NCBI GenBank assembly: GCA_947584955.1
Contig: CANPWS010000002.1
Location: 1-22,315 of the forward strand
DNA from: an uncultured Bacilli bacterium
GTDB taxonomy: Bacteria > Bacillota_I > Bacilli_A > RF39 > UBA660
Length of the DNA stretch: 22,315 nucleotides
Reading direction: 5' to 3'
The translations under genes and the position numbers were made by a program. Below, piece after piece: positions 15,726 through 22,315 of this stretch. Under the pieces are notes generated by a model. The model searched no databases and was not told the origin of the DNA. It was given only the letters and a program-made list of their open reading frames with translations. Every line of letters starts with the position of its first letter. The stretch's first letter is position 1.

Positions 15726-17540
15726 TTATCTATTATTAGAATTATCTTTATCACTATCAGTATTATTATCATCTTTTGGTAATAAATCATCAATTGGTTC
15801 ACTAACTTCTTTTGCAACTTTAATTCTAAGAGTTATTCCTCTTACAATTGTGTCTCCTAAACCTCTACTTTGATATATTACTGTATCTGGTGGATATTCA
15901 TCAGTCTCAACTCTTTCAACATCAAGTGATAATCCATATTCTTTAGCAAATGCTTCGGCTTCTGACAAAGTCCATCCTTCACCAACCATATCTGGATAAG
16001 TATCGGAAATATCAGGTATATAAAGAGTTATATTGTCTCCTTTTTCAAGTCTAACTTGATCTTCACTTGCAGAATCAAACTCTGGATCTTGTGCTATAAT
16101 TAAATCTTCTTTTCCTTCATATTCTTCAGGATTTTCCACAGCTTTTCTTTCAATTAATACATTTATACCAAGTAATTCTAATTTTGCTTTTACTTCTTGA
16201 TAATTTTTTCCAATATAATCTTCAAGTGCTATTGAATAACTTCCAGTTGATTCAACAATAACAATTGTACTACCTTTTTTTCTTGTGGAACCACTTGCAG
16301 GTTTAGTTTTTATTACATTTCCAGTTTCTATTGTATCACTAGCTGCACTTTCTGTTGTATAATTAAATCCAGCTTTTTCTAAAACATTAATAGCTTCTTC
16401 AACTGTCATATCAACAACATTAGGAACTTTCAAATCTGTTACTTCATCATTATTTATAAGCATAAATATAACTACTGCAATTATTAATAACCCTACAAAA
16501 ATTGAAGCCAAAATTATTGGAAATGTAAATTTATCTTTCTTAGAATAAGATTCTTCAGATACTTCTTCTAATTCTTCTCTTTTTTTATGTTCTTTAATTT
16601 CTTCTAAATTTTTTGGTTCTTCTACTACAGTATTTTTATTTTCTACATTTATTTTAGTAGTATCATCAAAATCATTTTCAGGATATTTATAAACCAATTT
16701 TTTCTCATTTGCTTTTTCACTTGATAGACAAACTAATAAATCTTCATGCATTTCTTTTACTGTGTCATATCTATTTTTAGGATTTTTAGCTGTAGCTTTT
16801 AACACAATATTTTCTACACTTTGTGGTATTGTAGGATTTTGCCTTCTAATACTTGGTATTTTTTCTTTTAAATGTTTAAGTGCTATTTCTACTGCATTAT
16901 CGCCTTTAAAAGGTACTGATCCTGTTAAAAGTTCATACATAAGTATTCCTAAAGAATAAATATCACTTTTTCTTGTTGAACCTTTTCCATTTGCTTGCTC
17001 TGGTGGTAGATAATGAACACTTCCCATTACAGAATTTGTCTGTGTAAGTTGTGTTGAATTAAGAGCCATTGCTATACCAAAATCTGTTATTTTTATAAGG
17101 CCATTATCCTCAATCATTATGTTTTGTGGTTTTATATCTCTATGAATAATATACGCTTCATGAGCATGTGCAAGTCCATCAGTAAGCTGATTCATTATGT
17201 CAATAACTTCTGTTAAAGTTAATGAACCTCTTTTTTGAAGAAGTTGTTTTAAAGTTTTTCCTTCAATATATTCCATGACTATATAATGTTGTCCATCTTC
17301 TTCGCCTACATCATAAACTTCAACTATATTAGGATGTGATAAATTTGATACTGATAGAGCTTCTCTTTGAAATCTTCTAATAAATTTATCATCGTTTGAT
17401 AAATCGCCTCTTAAAACTTTAATAGCAACTTTTCTATTTAAAATTGTATCATAAGCAAGATATACATTAGCCATACCACCTTCACCAATTGATTTAACAA
17501 TTTCGTATCTATCGCCAATTTTTTGGCCGTTTGACAACAT
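15726..17540 (-). CDS. prkC: Ser/Thr protein kinase with PASTA repeats (PrkC/StkP type)
   Basis: A 604-residue membrane receptor kinase. The cytoplasmic Hanks-type domain has the glycine loop IGEGGMANVYLA, Lys41 in VAIKVL, HRDIKPQN (133-140) and DFG (153-155). A Thr/Ser-rich activation loop (NSTQLTQTNSVMGS) is where autophosphorylation would be expected. A charged linker (about 280-338), one membrane helix (about 340-362) and three extracellular PASTA repeats (about 367-432, 433-510, 511-577) follow; these bind peptidoglycan or lipid II fragments in relatives. An acidic Asp/Asn tail ends the protein. The start overlaps the prpC stop by one base (TAATG), so kinase and phosphatase are translationally coupled. 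Likely targets by analogy include RsgA, encoded two genes downstream. Confidence 0.97.
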   Translation of the reverse strand: MLSNGQKIGDRYEIVKSIGEGGMANVYLAYDTILNRKVAIKVLRGDLSNDDKFIRRFQREALSVSNLSHPNIVEVYDVGEEDGQHYIVMEYIEGKTLKQLLQKRGSLTLTEVIDIMNQLTDGLAHAHEAYIIHRDIKPQNIMIEDNGLIKITDFGIAMALNSTQLTQTNSVMGSVHYLPPEQANGKGSTRKSDIYSLGILMYELLTGSVPFKGDNAVEIALKHLKEKIPSIRRQNPTIPQSVENIVLKATAKNPKNRYDTVKEMHEDLLVCLSSEKANEKKLVYKYPENDFDDTTKINVENKNTVVEEPKNLEEIKEHKKREELEEVSEESYSKKDKFTFPIILASIFVGLLIIAVVIFMLINNDEVTDLKVPNVVDMTVEEAINVLEKAGFNYTTESAASDTIETGNVIKTKPASGSTRKKGSTIVIVESTGSYSIALEDYIGKNYQEVKAKLELLGINVLIERKAVENPEEYEGKEDLIIAQDPEFDSASEDQVRLEKGDNITLYIPDISDTYPDMVGEGWTLSEAEAFAKEYGLSLDVERVETDEYPPDTVIYQSRGLGDTIVRGITLRIKVAKEVSEPIDDLLPKDDNNTDSDKDNSNNR

Positions 17541-18280
17541 TATAAATCACCACTTTCTTTTCTTAAATAAGCTATAGTAATATTATCTGTTCCTCCACGA
17601 CTGTTTGCCTTTCTAACTAATTTTGTAACCATATCTTCAATAGACATATCACTAGTTAGTATTTTTTCAATTTGTTCTTCTGTAAGCATATTAGTTAATC
17701 CATCACTACATAAAAATAAACCTTTTACAGATGTATCAACATCAAAAATATCAATTTCTATTGGATCATTTGCCCCAAGTGCTCTCATAAGTACATTTTT
17801 TCTTGGATGATATTTAGCTTCTTCCGCAGTAAGTTCTCCTGTTGCTACTAAAAGATTAACTAAAGTATGATCTTTTGTTACTTTGTATAATTTATCATTT
17901 TTAAATGCATAACCAGAACTATCTCCTATATTTCCATATAATATATAATCATCTGTTTTTATAGCTACTACTAATGTTGTACCCATACCTTTACTATCTG
18001 GATTATTATCTGTATATTCAAAGATTTTTTTATTAATTACTGTTACAACATTTCTAAGCCATTCAATTGCATTATTTTTGTCTCCTAAAGTATCTAAAGA
18101 ATAAAAACTTTCTGTAAGATTATCAATAGCAATTCTTGATGCTACTTCACCAGCTTTATGTCCTCCCATACCATCAGCAACAGCTAATATATATTCATTT
18201 TTATTATTATTAATTATTGTAACGTTGTCTTCATTATGACTTCTAACCTTTCCAGCATCTGTTAAATAAAATGTTTGCAT
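17540..18280 (-). CDS. prpC: PP2C-type Ser/Thr protein phosphatase, PrkC partner
   Basis: A 246-residue single-domain PP2C (PPM) phosphatase dependent on two metal ions. It removes phosphates placed by the adjacent kinase. Visible motifs: RSHNEDN (residues 13-19), VADGMGGHKAGE (metal-binding Asp36, Gly37), GNIGDSSGYAF, FLCSDGLTNML and GGTDNIT near the C-terminus. The ATG at 18280 has AGAGGTG upstream, overlapping the rlmN stop region. It follows rlmN by 11 bases and overlaps prkC by one base. The operon order rlmN-prpC-prkC-rsgA-rpe is the standard Firmicutes one. Confidence 0.96.
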   Translation of the reverse strand: MQTFYLTDAGKVRSHNEDNVTIINNNKNEYILAVADGMGGHKAGEVASRIAIDNLTESFYSLDTLGDKNNAIEWLRNVVTVINKKIFEYTDNNPDSKGMGTTLVVAIKTDDYILYGNIGDSSGYAFKNDKLYKVTKDHTLVNLLVATGELTAEEAKYHPRKNVLMRALGANDPIEIDIFDVDTSVKGLFLCSDGLTNMLTEEQIEKILTSDMSIEDMVTKLVRKANSRGGTDNITIAYLRKESGDL

Positions 18281-18291
18281 TTCTTACACCT

Positions 18292-19311
18292 CTACAATCC
18301 TTGATTAGCTCTAAGCTGCCCACAAGCAGCATCTACTTTAGAACCAAATTCTTTCCTTATTGTTACGTTTATTTTATTTTTCTTAAGTATATCATAAAAT
18401 TTCATTATTTGTTCGTTTTTTGATCTTTTAAAGTTTAAATTTTCTGTCTCATTATAAGCTATTAAATTAACATAACAGTTTAAATTCTTTAAAAGATTAG
18501 CTAGTTCTAAAGCATTTTCAATACTATCATTTATCGAATCTAACATTATATATTCAAAAGTAACTCTTCTATTAGTTTTATCTATATACTTTCTAATTGC
18601 ATCTATAAGTTCTTCTAATTTATATCTTTTACTAATAGGCATTATCTGATTTCTTATTTTATCGTTTGGAGCATGTAAACTAATAGCTAAATTTACTTGT
18701 CCTTTTTCTTCTGCAAATTTTAAAATGCCTGGTATTATTCCACATGTAGAAACTGTTATATGTCTACTACCTATATCAATTCCTTTAGGATCATTTATTA
18801 TTTTTATAAATCTAATTACATTATCATAATTATCAAATGGTTCACCTATTCCCATAATAACAACATGGCTAATTCTCATTTTTATATCTTCTTCTATCAT
18901 AAGAATTTGCAATACCATTTCATAAGCTTCTAAGTTTCTTCTTTTTTTTAATCTTCCACTTTCACAAAATTTACACCCCATATTACATCCAACTTGTGAA
19001 GATATACATATACTTATTCCATAATCATGAAACATTAGAACACTTTCTATTCTCTCTCCATCACTAAGTTCAAATAAATATTTTTTAACAAGCTTATCTT
19101 CTTGTTTAACTATTATTTTTAATTCATCAAATTTAAAATCTTTATTTAGCTTGTCTTTTATATTATTCCCAATATTTGATAGATTACTAATAGATTTTAC
19201 GTGTTTTTTATATAAAAATTCATAAATTTGCGTAGCTCTAAATTTTTTATCATTTATACTAAGAAAATATTTTTCAAACTCTTCTCTTGTTAAATCATAA
19301 ATATTTCTCAT
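18292..19311 (-). CDS. rlmN: Dual-specificity RNA methyltransferase RlmN
   Basis: Radical-SAM enzyme that adds a methyl group to C2 of adenosine in 23S rRNA and some tRNAs. The ATG at 19311 gives 339 residues beginning MRNIYDLTREEF and has GGAG nine bases upstream; the in-frame start 14 codons further out would run into the promoter and has no ribosome binding site. The 4Fe-4S cluster motif is CNMGCKFC (Cys109, 113, 116). The second active-site Cys needed for methyl transfer is in ACGQLRAN (about Cys330). MGIGEPFDNYDN and LAISLHAPND are typical family segments. First gene of the operon running to rpe. Stop is TAG. Confidence 0.95.
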   Translation of the reverse strand: MRNIYDLTREEFEKYFLSINDKKFRATQIYEFLYKKHVKSISNLSNIGNNIKDKLNKDFKFDELKIIVKQEDKLVKKYLFELSDGERIESVLMFHDYGISICISSQVGCNMGCKFCESGRLKKRRNLEAYEMVLQILMIEEDIKMRISHVVIMGIGEPFDNYDNVIRFIKIINDPKGIDIGSRHITVSTCGIIPGILKFAEEKGQVNLAISLHAPNDKIRNQIMPISKRYKLEELIDAIRKYIDKTNRRVTFEYIMLDSINDSIENALELANLLKNLNCYVNLIAYNETENLNFKRSKNEQIMKFYDILKKNKINVTIRKEFGSKVDAACGQLRANQGL

Positions 19312-19333
19312 ATCTAACACTTCTCCATTTAAT

Positions 19334-19342
19334 ATTATAACA
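19334..19342 (-). promoter_or_regulatory. Extended -10 promoter of the rlmN-rpe operon
   Basis: TGTTATAAT on the minus strand about 23 bases before the rlmN ATG, with a poor -35. It overlaps the end of the upstream terminator, so the two operons are packed without spare DNA. Confidence 0.5.
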
Positions 19343-19372
19343 AAAAGAAACATACTTTAAAATATGTTTCTT
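19342..19372 (-). terminator. Terminator after the ClpX-like operon
   Basis: 10-bp arms (19345-19354 and 19363-19372, aagaaacata / tatgtttctt), 8-base loop and a short T run on the minus strand, 28 bases after the stop at 19400. Confidence 0.65.
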
Positions 19373-19399
19373 AATTTTTTACGTTTTTTTAACTTATTT

Positions 19400-19762
19400 T
19401 TAGTAAAATTGACTAATTAGTGGAAAATCTTCTCTATCTTTATTTACATATCTTATTATTTCATTCATAATATCATCTATAAGTTCTTCGTTTTCACTTT
19501 TACTAGTATGTAAATTATAAACTTTATATAAATCTTTAAGAACTTTTTTAAAAATTATTTCATCATCTTTATAAACAAAAAGAATATTATATAGTCTCAT
19601 AAAATGCATATTATAATTATAAGATGTTGTTATTCTATCTTCTAATGATGCAATAAATTTAGCTTTTTCCAATGCAATTTCAGGATAGAATTTTATTATT
19701 TCTTTAGCTACTTTATTTATTCTATCTTTTTCTTCTAAATTTCCATTATATTCAAAATTCAT
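19400..19762 (-). CDS. Small helical protein paired with the ClpX-like ATPase
   Basis: A 120-residue soluble, mostly helical protein with alternating acidic and basic residues. There is no membrane segment and no family I recognise. AAAGGAG precedes the ATG at 19762, which is nine bases after the stop of the ClpX-like gene; both are read from the promoter at 21405-21433 and end at the same terminator. A small gene bound this tightly to an unfoldase is a candidate adaptor or regulator, but nothing in its sequence proves it. Confidence 0.7.
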   Translation of the reverse strand: MNFEYNGNLEEKDRINKVAKEIIKFYPEIALEKAKFIASLEDRITTSYNYNMHFMRLYNILFVYKDDEIIFKKVLKDLYKVYNLHTSKSENEELIDDIMNEIIRYVNKDREDFPLISQFY

Positions 19763-19771
19763 AATTCTCCT

Positions 19772-21382
19772 TTAATATCTTTTTATATTATTATTTTCTA
19801 AATTAATAACTATTTCTTTTGTTAAATGTATTGAATCTTTTTTCTTATTTAATATATCAATTAACATGTGATTTTTTAAGTCTGAAAATATCTTTTGTAA
19901 TCCTCTTACTCCAAATCCTAATTTATAAGCTTTTTCAGAAATATAATCAATAAAATTATCATCATATGTTACTTCTTTTACATTAAATAATTTTACAAAC
20001 TCTTCAAAAACTTTTAATGGGCTTATTGAAGAATTTAATAATATATTTTTGTAATCTGAGACATTATAAGATTTAGTTGAAGTTCTAAGTAAAAATCTAC
20101 CTAAAAATTCTCTCTTAAAACCATATTCCAGATAATCTTGTTCAGTTATTACATAATTATTTTCTAAATTATTTGTTAAACTTTGATTAAATCCTATAGA
20201 TTTCTTATTGTTTATTTTATTTTTTTTATCTCTTATATCCATAAATGCCCCAAGACCTATAAAAGTTAAATAGCTTGTATCAAATTCAATAGTACGATAA
20301 GACCCCTTACTAATAGGAACATTTATTTTTGAACCTCCAATATAAGTTAGTAATTCTTCTTGTACAACATTTTTCATGGCTTTTTCTCTATCTATATCAT
20401 ATCCCCCTAATTTATCGATTTCATCAATACAAATAATTCCTTTTTGTGCTAATTCTAAATCACCATGTGTTTGTTCTAAAAGTTTTGTTAAAACATCTGT
20501 TAAACTAGATCCTACGTATCCTATTGCAGAAAAATCACTTGAATTACATATTACTATAGGAAGTTTTAATTGATCTGTTGTTTCTTTTATTATTGCAGTT
20601 TTTCCTGTTCCTGTTGCACCATCTATTAAAATAGAAACTTTTGAACTTGTAAGTTTTGATTTATCCATTTTTTTAATTAATATTTGATTAGCATAAATAT
20701 TTGATACAACCGAAGCTATAGCTTCATCTTGTCCTACAATTTTTGTCTTTATTTGCTCTATTAATTCATTTAAATCTGGAAGATTATATAAATTTTCTTC
20801 TTTATAATTATTTGCTAATTCTTCACTATGAAAATCATTTTTTTCTATTATTTTTTTAGATTCACTATAATCATTTGTAATTTCATTTTGTGATAAATTA
20901 TTCATATTAGCAATTTTTCCAAAAATCATTTTTCTTGCTTCTTCAGCAGTAGATAATTTTTTTAATTTTCTTCTACTAAAACTGAAAATATTTGAACATT
21001 TTTCTCTTTTAAAGGAAGTACTATTAGCAATAGATAAAATTACATTTAGCTTTAATTCATCTTCTGGAAATCTTTCATCAACTTCCAAATCACTTATTAT
21101 CTTTATAGTATCTCTATAAGGTAATAAATAAGTTGCATAATCTTTTAATGAATCATTTACTTTTTGGGGTTCATATATTAATACTTTTATACCATTATTT
21201 GAAAATAATAAATTATTAGTAGACACTATCATTGAAAAATTTTCAAGATTTTCACCATTAAATTCATCACAAATTAACTTATTTTCTGAATTTGCCATCT
21301 CTAAAGCTAATGCCATTCTATAAAAATCATATGTTTCTCCATTATCATTAGATTTATATATTAAAACTAAATCGAAATCCAT
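19772..21382 (-). CDS. ClpX-like AAA+ unfoldase with atypical N-terminal domain
   Basis: A 536-residue protein. Residues 213-525 are a ClpX-type AAA+ module: VGQDEAI, Walker A GATGTGKT (255-262), pore loop GYVG (288-291), Walker B IICIDEID (316-323), sensor 1 region FIGLGAF, arginine finger in EFLGRF (Arg429) and sensor 2 in FGVRGLQ (Arg493). SIGF (395-398) follows the sensor 1 helix exactly where ClpX has the IGF loop that docks on ClpP. The N-terminal 210 residues carry no C4 zinc finger; instead there is an alpha/beta-looking region (1-120) and a polar linker. It is therefore probably not the housekeeping ClpX but a paralogue with other substrate choice. AAGGAG eight bases before the ATG; promoter at 21405-21433; co-transcribed with the 19400-19762 gene. 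Confidence 0.85.
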   Translation of the reverse strand: MDFDLVLIYKSNDNGETYDFYRMALALEMANSENKLICDEFNGENLENFSMIVSTNNLLFSNNGIKVLIYEPQKVNDSLKDYATYLLPYRDTIKIISDLEVDERFPEDELKLNVILSIANSTSFKREKCSNIFSFSRRKLKKLSTAEEARKMIFGKIANMNNLSQNEITNDYSESKKIIEKNDFHSEELANNYKEENLYNLPDLNELIEQIKTKIVGQDEAIASVVSNIYANQILIKKMDKSKLTSSKVSILIDGATGTGKTAIIKETTDQLKLPIVICNSSDFSAIGYVGSSLTDVLTKLLEQTHGDLELAQKGIICIDEIDKLGGYDIDREKAMKNVVQEELLTYIGGSKINVPISKGSYRTIEFDTSYLTFIGLGAFMDIRDKKNKINNKKSIGFNQSLTNNLENNYVITEQDYLEYGFKREFLGRFLLRTSTKSYNVSDYKNILLNSSISPLKVFEEFVKLFNVKEVTYDDNFIDYISEKAYKLGFGVRGLQKIFSDLKNHMLIDILNKKKDSIHLTKEIVINLENNNIKRY

Positions 21383-21404
21383 ATCTTCACTCCTTATTAT
21401 TTAT

Positions 21405-21433
21405 ATTATATCATGTATATTTTAAGATGTAAA
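21405..21433 (-). promoter_or_regulatory. SigA promoter of the ClpX-like operon
   Basis: TTTACA (21428-21433), 17-base spacer, TATAAT (21405-21410) preceded by TGA, 22 bases before the ATG. No heat-shock operator (CIRCE or CtsR type) is seen around it. Confidence 0.8.
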
Positions 21434-21465
21434 TTAATGAAAGAAACATTTTCAGGTTATCTTAC

Positions 21466-21599
21466 TTGGACAAGTAAAAGCAATTATTATAAAAGCAGTT
21501 GCATTTACTTGTCCAAAATAAATTGCATTTACTTTTCCAATATGAAATTAAAGATAAATATGTTTATCATTATTATTAAAATTGCATTTATATGTCCAA
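21466..21599. repeat. Four copies of an 18-base motif, TTGCATTTACTTGTCCAA
   Basis: Copies at 21466-21483 (reverse orientation, one mismatch), 21499-21516 (consensus), 21523-21540 (one mismatch) and 21582-21599 (two mismatches). The first two face each other across 15 bases. They look like ends of an insertion sequence or regulator binding sites; proximity to an IS30-type gene favours the former. Confidence 0.8.
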
Positions 21600-21609
21600 T
21601 TGTTAAAAG

Positions 21610-21728
21610 TTCTTTGATTCTTTCTTTCAAGAAAGATTGCCTAACCAGCGAGGTTGTTATTTATCCTTTCCTGGTTTCTTTGATTACTTTCTTTTACGTA
21701 AAAGAAAGTAATGATTGTCTGGCAAGAC
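21610..21728. repeat. Two diverged copies of a hairpin-bearing unit
   Basis: Unit A (about 21610-21654) and unit B (about 21676-21728) share TTCTTTGATT, a CTTTCTT hairpin and GATTGYCT followed by a RRCMAG-like string. In A the hairpin is 21619-21636 (8-bp arms). In B it is the 30-base palindrome at 21683-21712. Confidence 0.65.
21683..21712. repeat. Perfect 30-base palindrome
   Basis: Two 15-base arms (attactttcttttac and its complement) meet with no loop at a central CG, and match at every position. Confidence 0.9.
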
Positions 21729-21792
21729 TTTATTATTTTTATATGTTAGAATATCATCTCGTATGGAGGTGATTTTTTATTTAATAGATTAA

Positions 21793-21831
21793 AGAATACT
21801 ATTTTTATTTTTCAGTCTTAAATAGTATTCT
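21793..21831. repeat. Inverted repeat, 12-bp arms
   Basis: agaatactattt (21793-21804) and aaatagtattct (21820-21831), 15-base loop, no T run on either side. It lies ahead of the insertion-sequence genes. Confidence 0.75.
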
Positions 21832-21842
21832 CATATAAACAG

Positions 21843-21897
21843 TCTATCTAATTAATAGACATACTTATTTTATCACATTCCTTTTTAATTAGATAGA
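21843..21897. repeat. Inverted repeat, 13-bp arms, before the insertion-sequence ORF
   Basis: tctatctaattaa (21843-21855) and ttaattagataga (21885-21897), 29-base loop. It ends 22 bases before the GGAGG of the small ORF, so it may fold in the leader RNA or serve as a transposase or repressor site. Confidence 0.75.
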
Positions 21898-21934
21898 TGT
21901 AAATTTTAATAGTTAAAAAGGAGGATTTTAATTT

Positions 21935-22204
21935 ATGAATAACTATTACGAATTTAATTATAACGTAAATAGAGAATCTTTTGAATATTTTAATTCTCTA
22001 CCTATTAATGTTTTAAAAAATATTCTTGATTATAATTTTAATTATATTGAATTCTTTTTAAATGAATTTGCTAATGTCTTTAAAAAAGTATTTAATGGAA
22101 ATGATTATGATGAGTTTTATTATACTTGTTTATCTTTGATTGAAGAGTTAAAAGATATTAAAATTATTCTTAATATATTGAAAGAAAAAGATAAAAATGA
22201 GTAA
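21935..22204 (+). CDS. Small ORF preceding the IS30-type transposase
   Basis: An 89-residue acidic, Phe/Tyr/Asn-rich helical protein with no family I recognise. AAGGAGG lies ten bases before the ATG. Its stop (22202-22204) lies inside the transposase start region, so the two overlap by eight bases in different frames and are probably translationally coupled. Most IS30 elements have a single ORF, so this is either an accessory protein of the element or an unrelated gene beside it. Confidence 0.6.
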   Translation: MNNYYEFNYNVNRESFEYFNSLPINVLKNILDYNFNYIEFFLNEFANVFKKVFNGNDYDEFYYTCLSLIEELKDIKIILNILKEKDKNE

Positions 22205-22315
22205 AGGTCATTTATCTTATTCTGATAGACTTGCTATTGAAAATATGCTTAATGAAGGTCATACTATTAAAGAAATTGAAAAAGATATTAAAAGAGATTC
22301 AAGTAATATTATTAG
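22197..22315 (+). CDS. IS30-family transposase, N-terminal part (cut by window edge)
   Basis: Thirty-nine full codons are visible. They begin MSKGHLSYSDRLAIENML, then NEGHTIKEIEKDIKRDSSNI, the N-terminal helix-turn-helix that opens IS30-family transposases (compare the usual H-L-T/S-x-x-E/D-R-x-x-I-E start and the KEIAxxLxRxxSTI recognition helix). The DDE catalytic domain would be to the right. No separate ribosome binding site precedes it, in keeping with coupling to the overlapping small ORF. Confidence 0.75.
   Translation, partial: MSKGHLSYSDRLAIENMLNEGHTIKEIEKDIKRDSSNII

Larger units (their letters stand above)
21434..21934. other. Gene-free, repeat-rich stretch between the ClpX-like operon and the insertion sequence
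   Basis: About 500 bases without a convincing gene. It holds four copies of an 18-base motif (21466-21599), two related hairpin units (21610-21728, one a perfect 30-base palindrome) and two long inverted repeats (21793-21831, 21843-21897). A perfect GGAGGTGAT ribosome-binding-like string near 21765 has no start codon or frame after it. Confidence 0.8.
21935..22315 (+). mobile_element. IS30-type insertion sequence, 5' part only
   Basis: A small ORF overlapping the start of an IS30-type transposase. The right end is outside the window. The left end is not resolved and could be any of the 18-base motifs at 21466-21599 or the inverted repeats at 21793-21897. Confidence 0.7.

Noticed and set aside
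21466..21599. CRISPR array
   Set aside because: Copies differ in orientation and spacing, spacers are not of uniform length, and no cas gene is present.
21413..21772. A 119-codon open frame on the plus strand
   Set aside because: It runs through the 18-base repeats, the palindrome and the ClpX-like promoter, has no ribosome binding site, and its product looks like translated repeat DNA.
21762..21785. Perfect GGAGGTGAT ribosome-binding string
   Set aside because: No start codon or open frame follows within a usable distance.

Overview
The window comes from a very AT-rich, low-GC Gram-positive bacterium. It carries PolC (the replicase of Firmicutes and Mollicutes), Mini-III, YqeG/YqeH, the RlmN-PrpC-PrkC-RsgA-Rpe block, and sporulation genes of Bacillus type (SigH-like, pro-SigK-like, YunB). 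UGG is used for Trp and no gene needs UGA as sense, so the code is standard. The mix of very high AT, small gene gaps and retained sporulation sigma factors suggests an uncultured gut Bacilli lineage near the Mollicutes/Erysipelotrichia (RF39-like). That placement is inference from gene content.

Layout, left to right. 1-3570: polC, minus strand, C-terminal end outside the window. 3698-4459: yunB. 4525-4887: small two-helix membrane protein. 4971-7796: uvrA, complete except for one in-frame TAA at codon 167. 7860-9534: overlapping operon mrnC-rlmB-sigH. 9674-10582: monocistronic kinase-like protein. 10706-12660: hypothetical-yqeG-yqeH operon. 12754-13737: two plus-strand genes, sigK and rpmB (L28), the latter convergent with rpe through back-to-back terminators. 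13820-19311: rlmN-prpC-prkC-(membrane protein)-rsgA-rpe operon. 19400-21382: ClpX-like AAA+ ATPase with a small partner gene, with their own promoter and terminator. 21383-21934: gene-free, repeat-rich DNA. 21935-22315: start of an IS30-type insertion sequence with a small upstream ORF.

How the genes fit together. Most products belong to core information processing (PolC, UvrA, RlmB, RlmN, Mini-III, YqeH, RsgA, L28) and to Ser/Thr phospho-signalling (PrkC/PrpC). Three genes mark endospore formation: sigH for entry, yunB as a SigE-regulon protein in Bacillus, and sigK for the late mother cell. The SigK-like protein keeps a hydrophobic pro-sequence whose Ser-Tyr junction aligns with the known cleavage site. 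The least explained pieces are the ClpX-like protein with a non-zinc N-terminal region and intact IGF loop, the kinase-like protein at 9674-10582, and the repeat-dense boundary of the insertion sequence. Seven candidate promoters share an extended -10 (TGN before the hexamer), five of them with 17-bp spacing.
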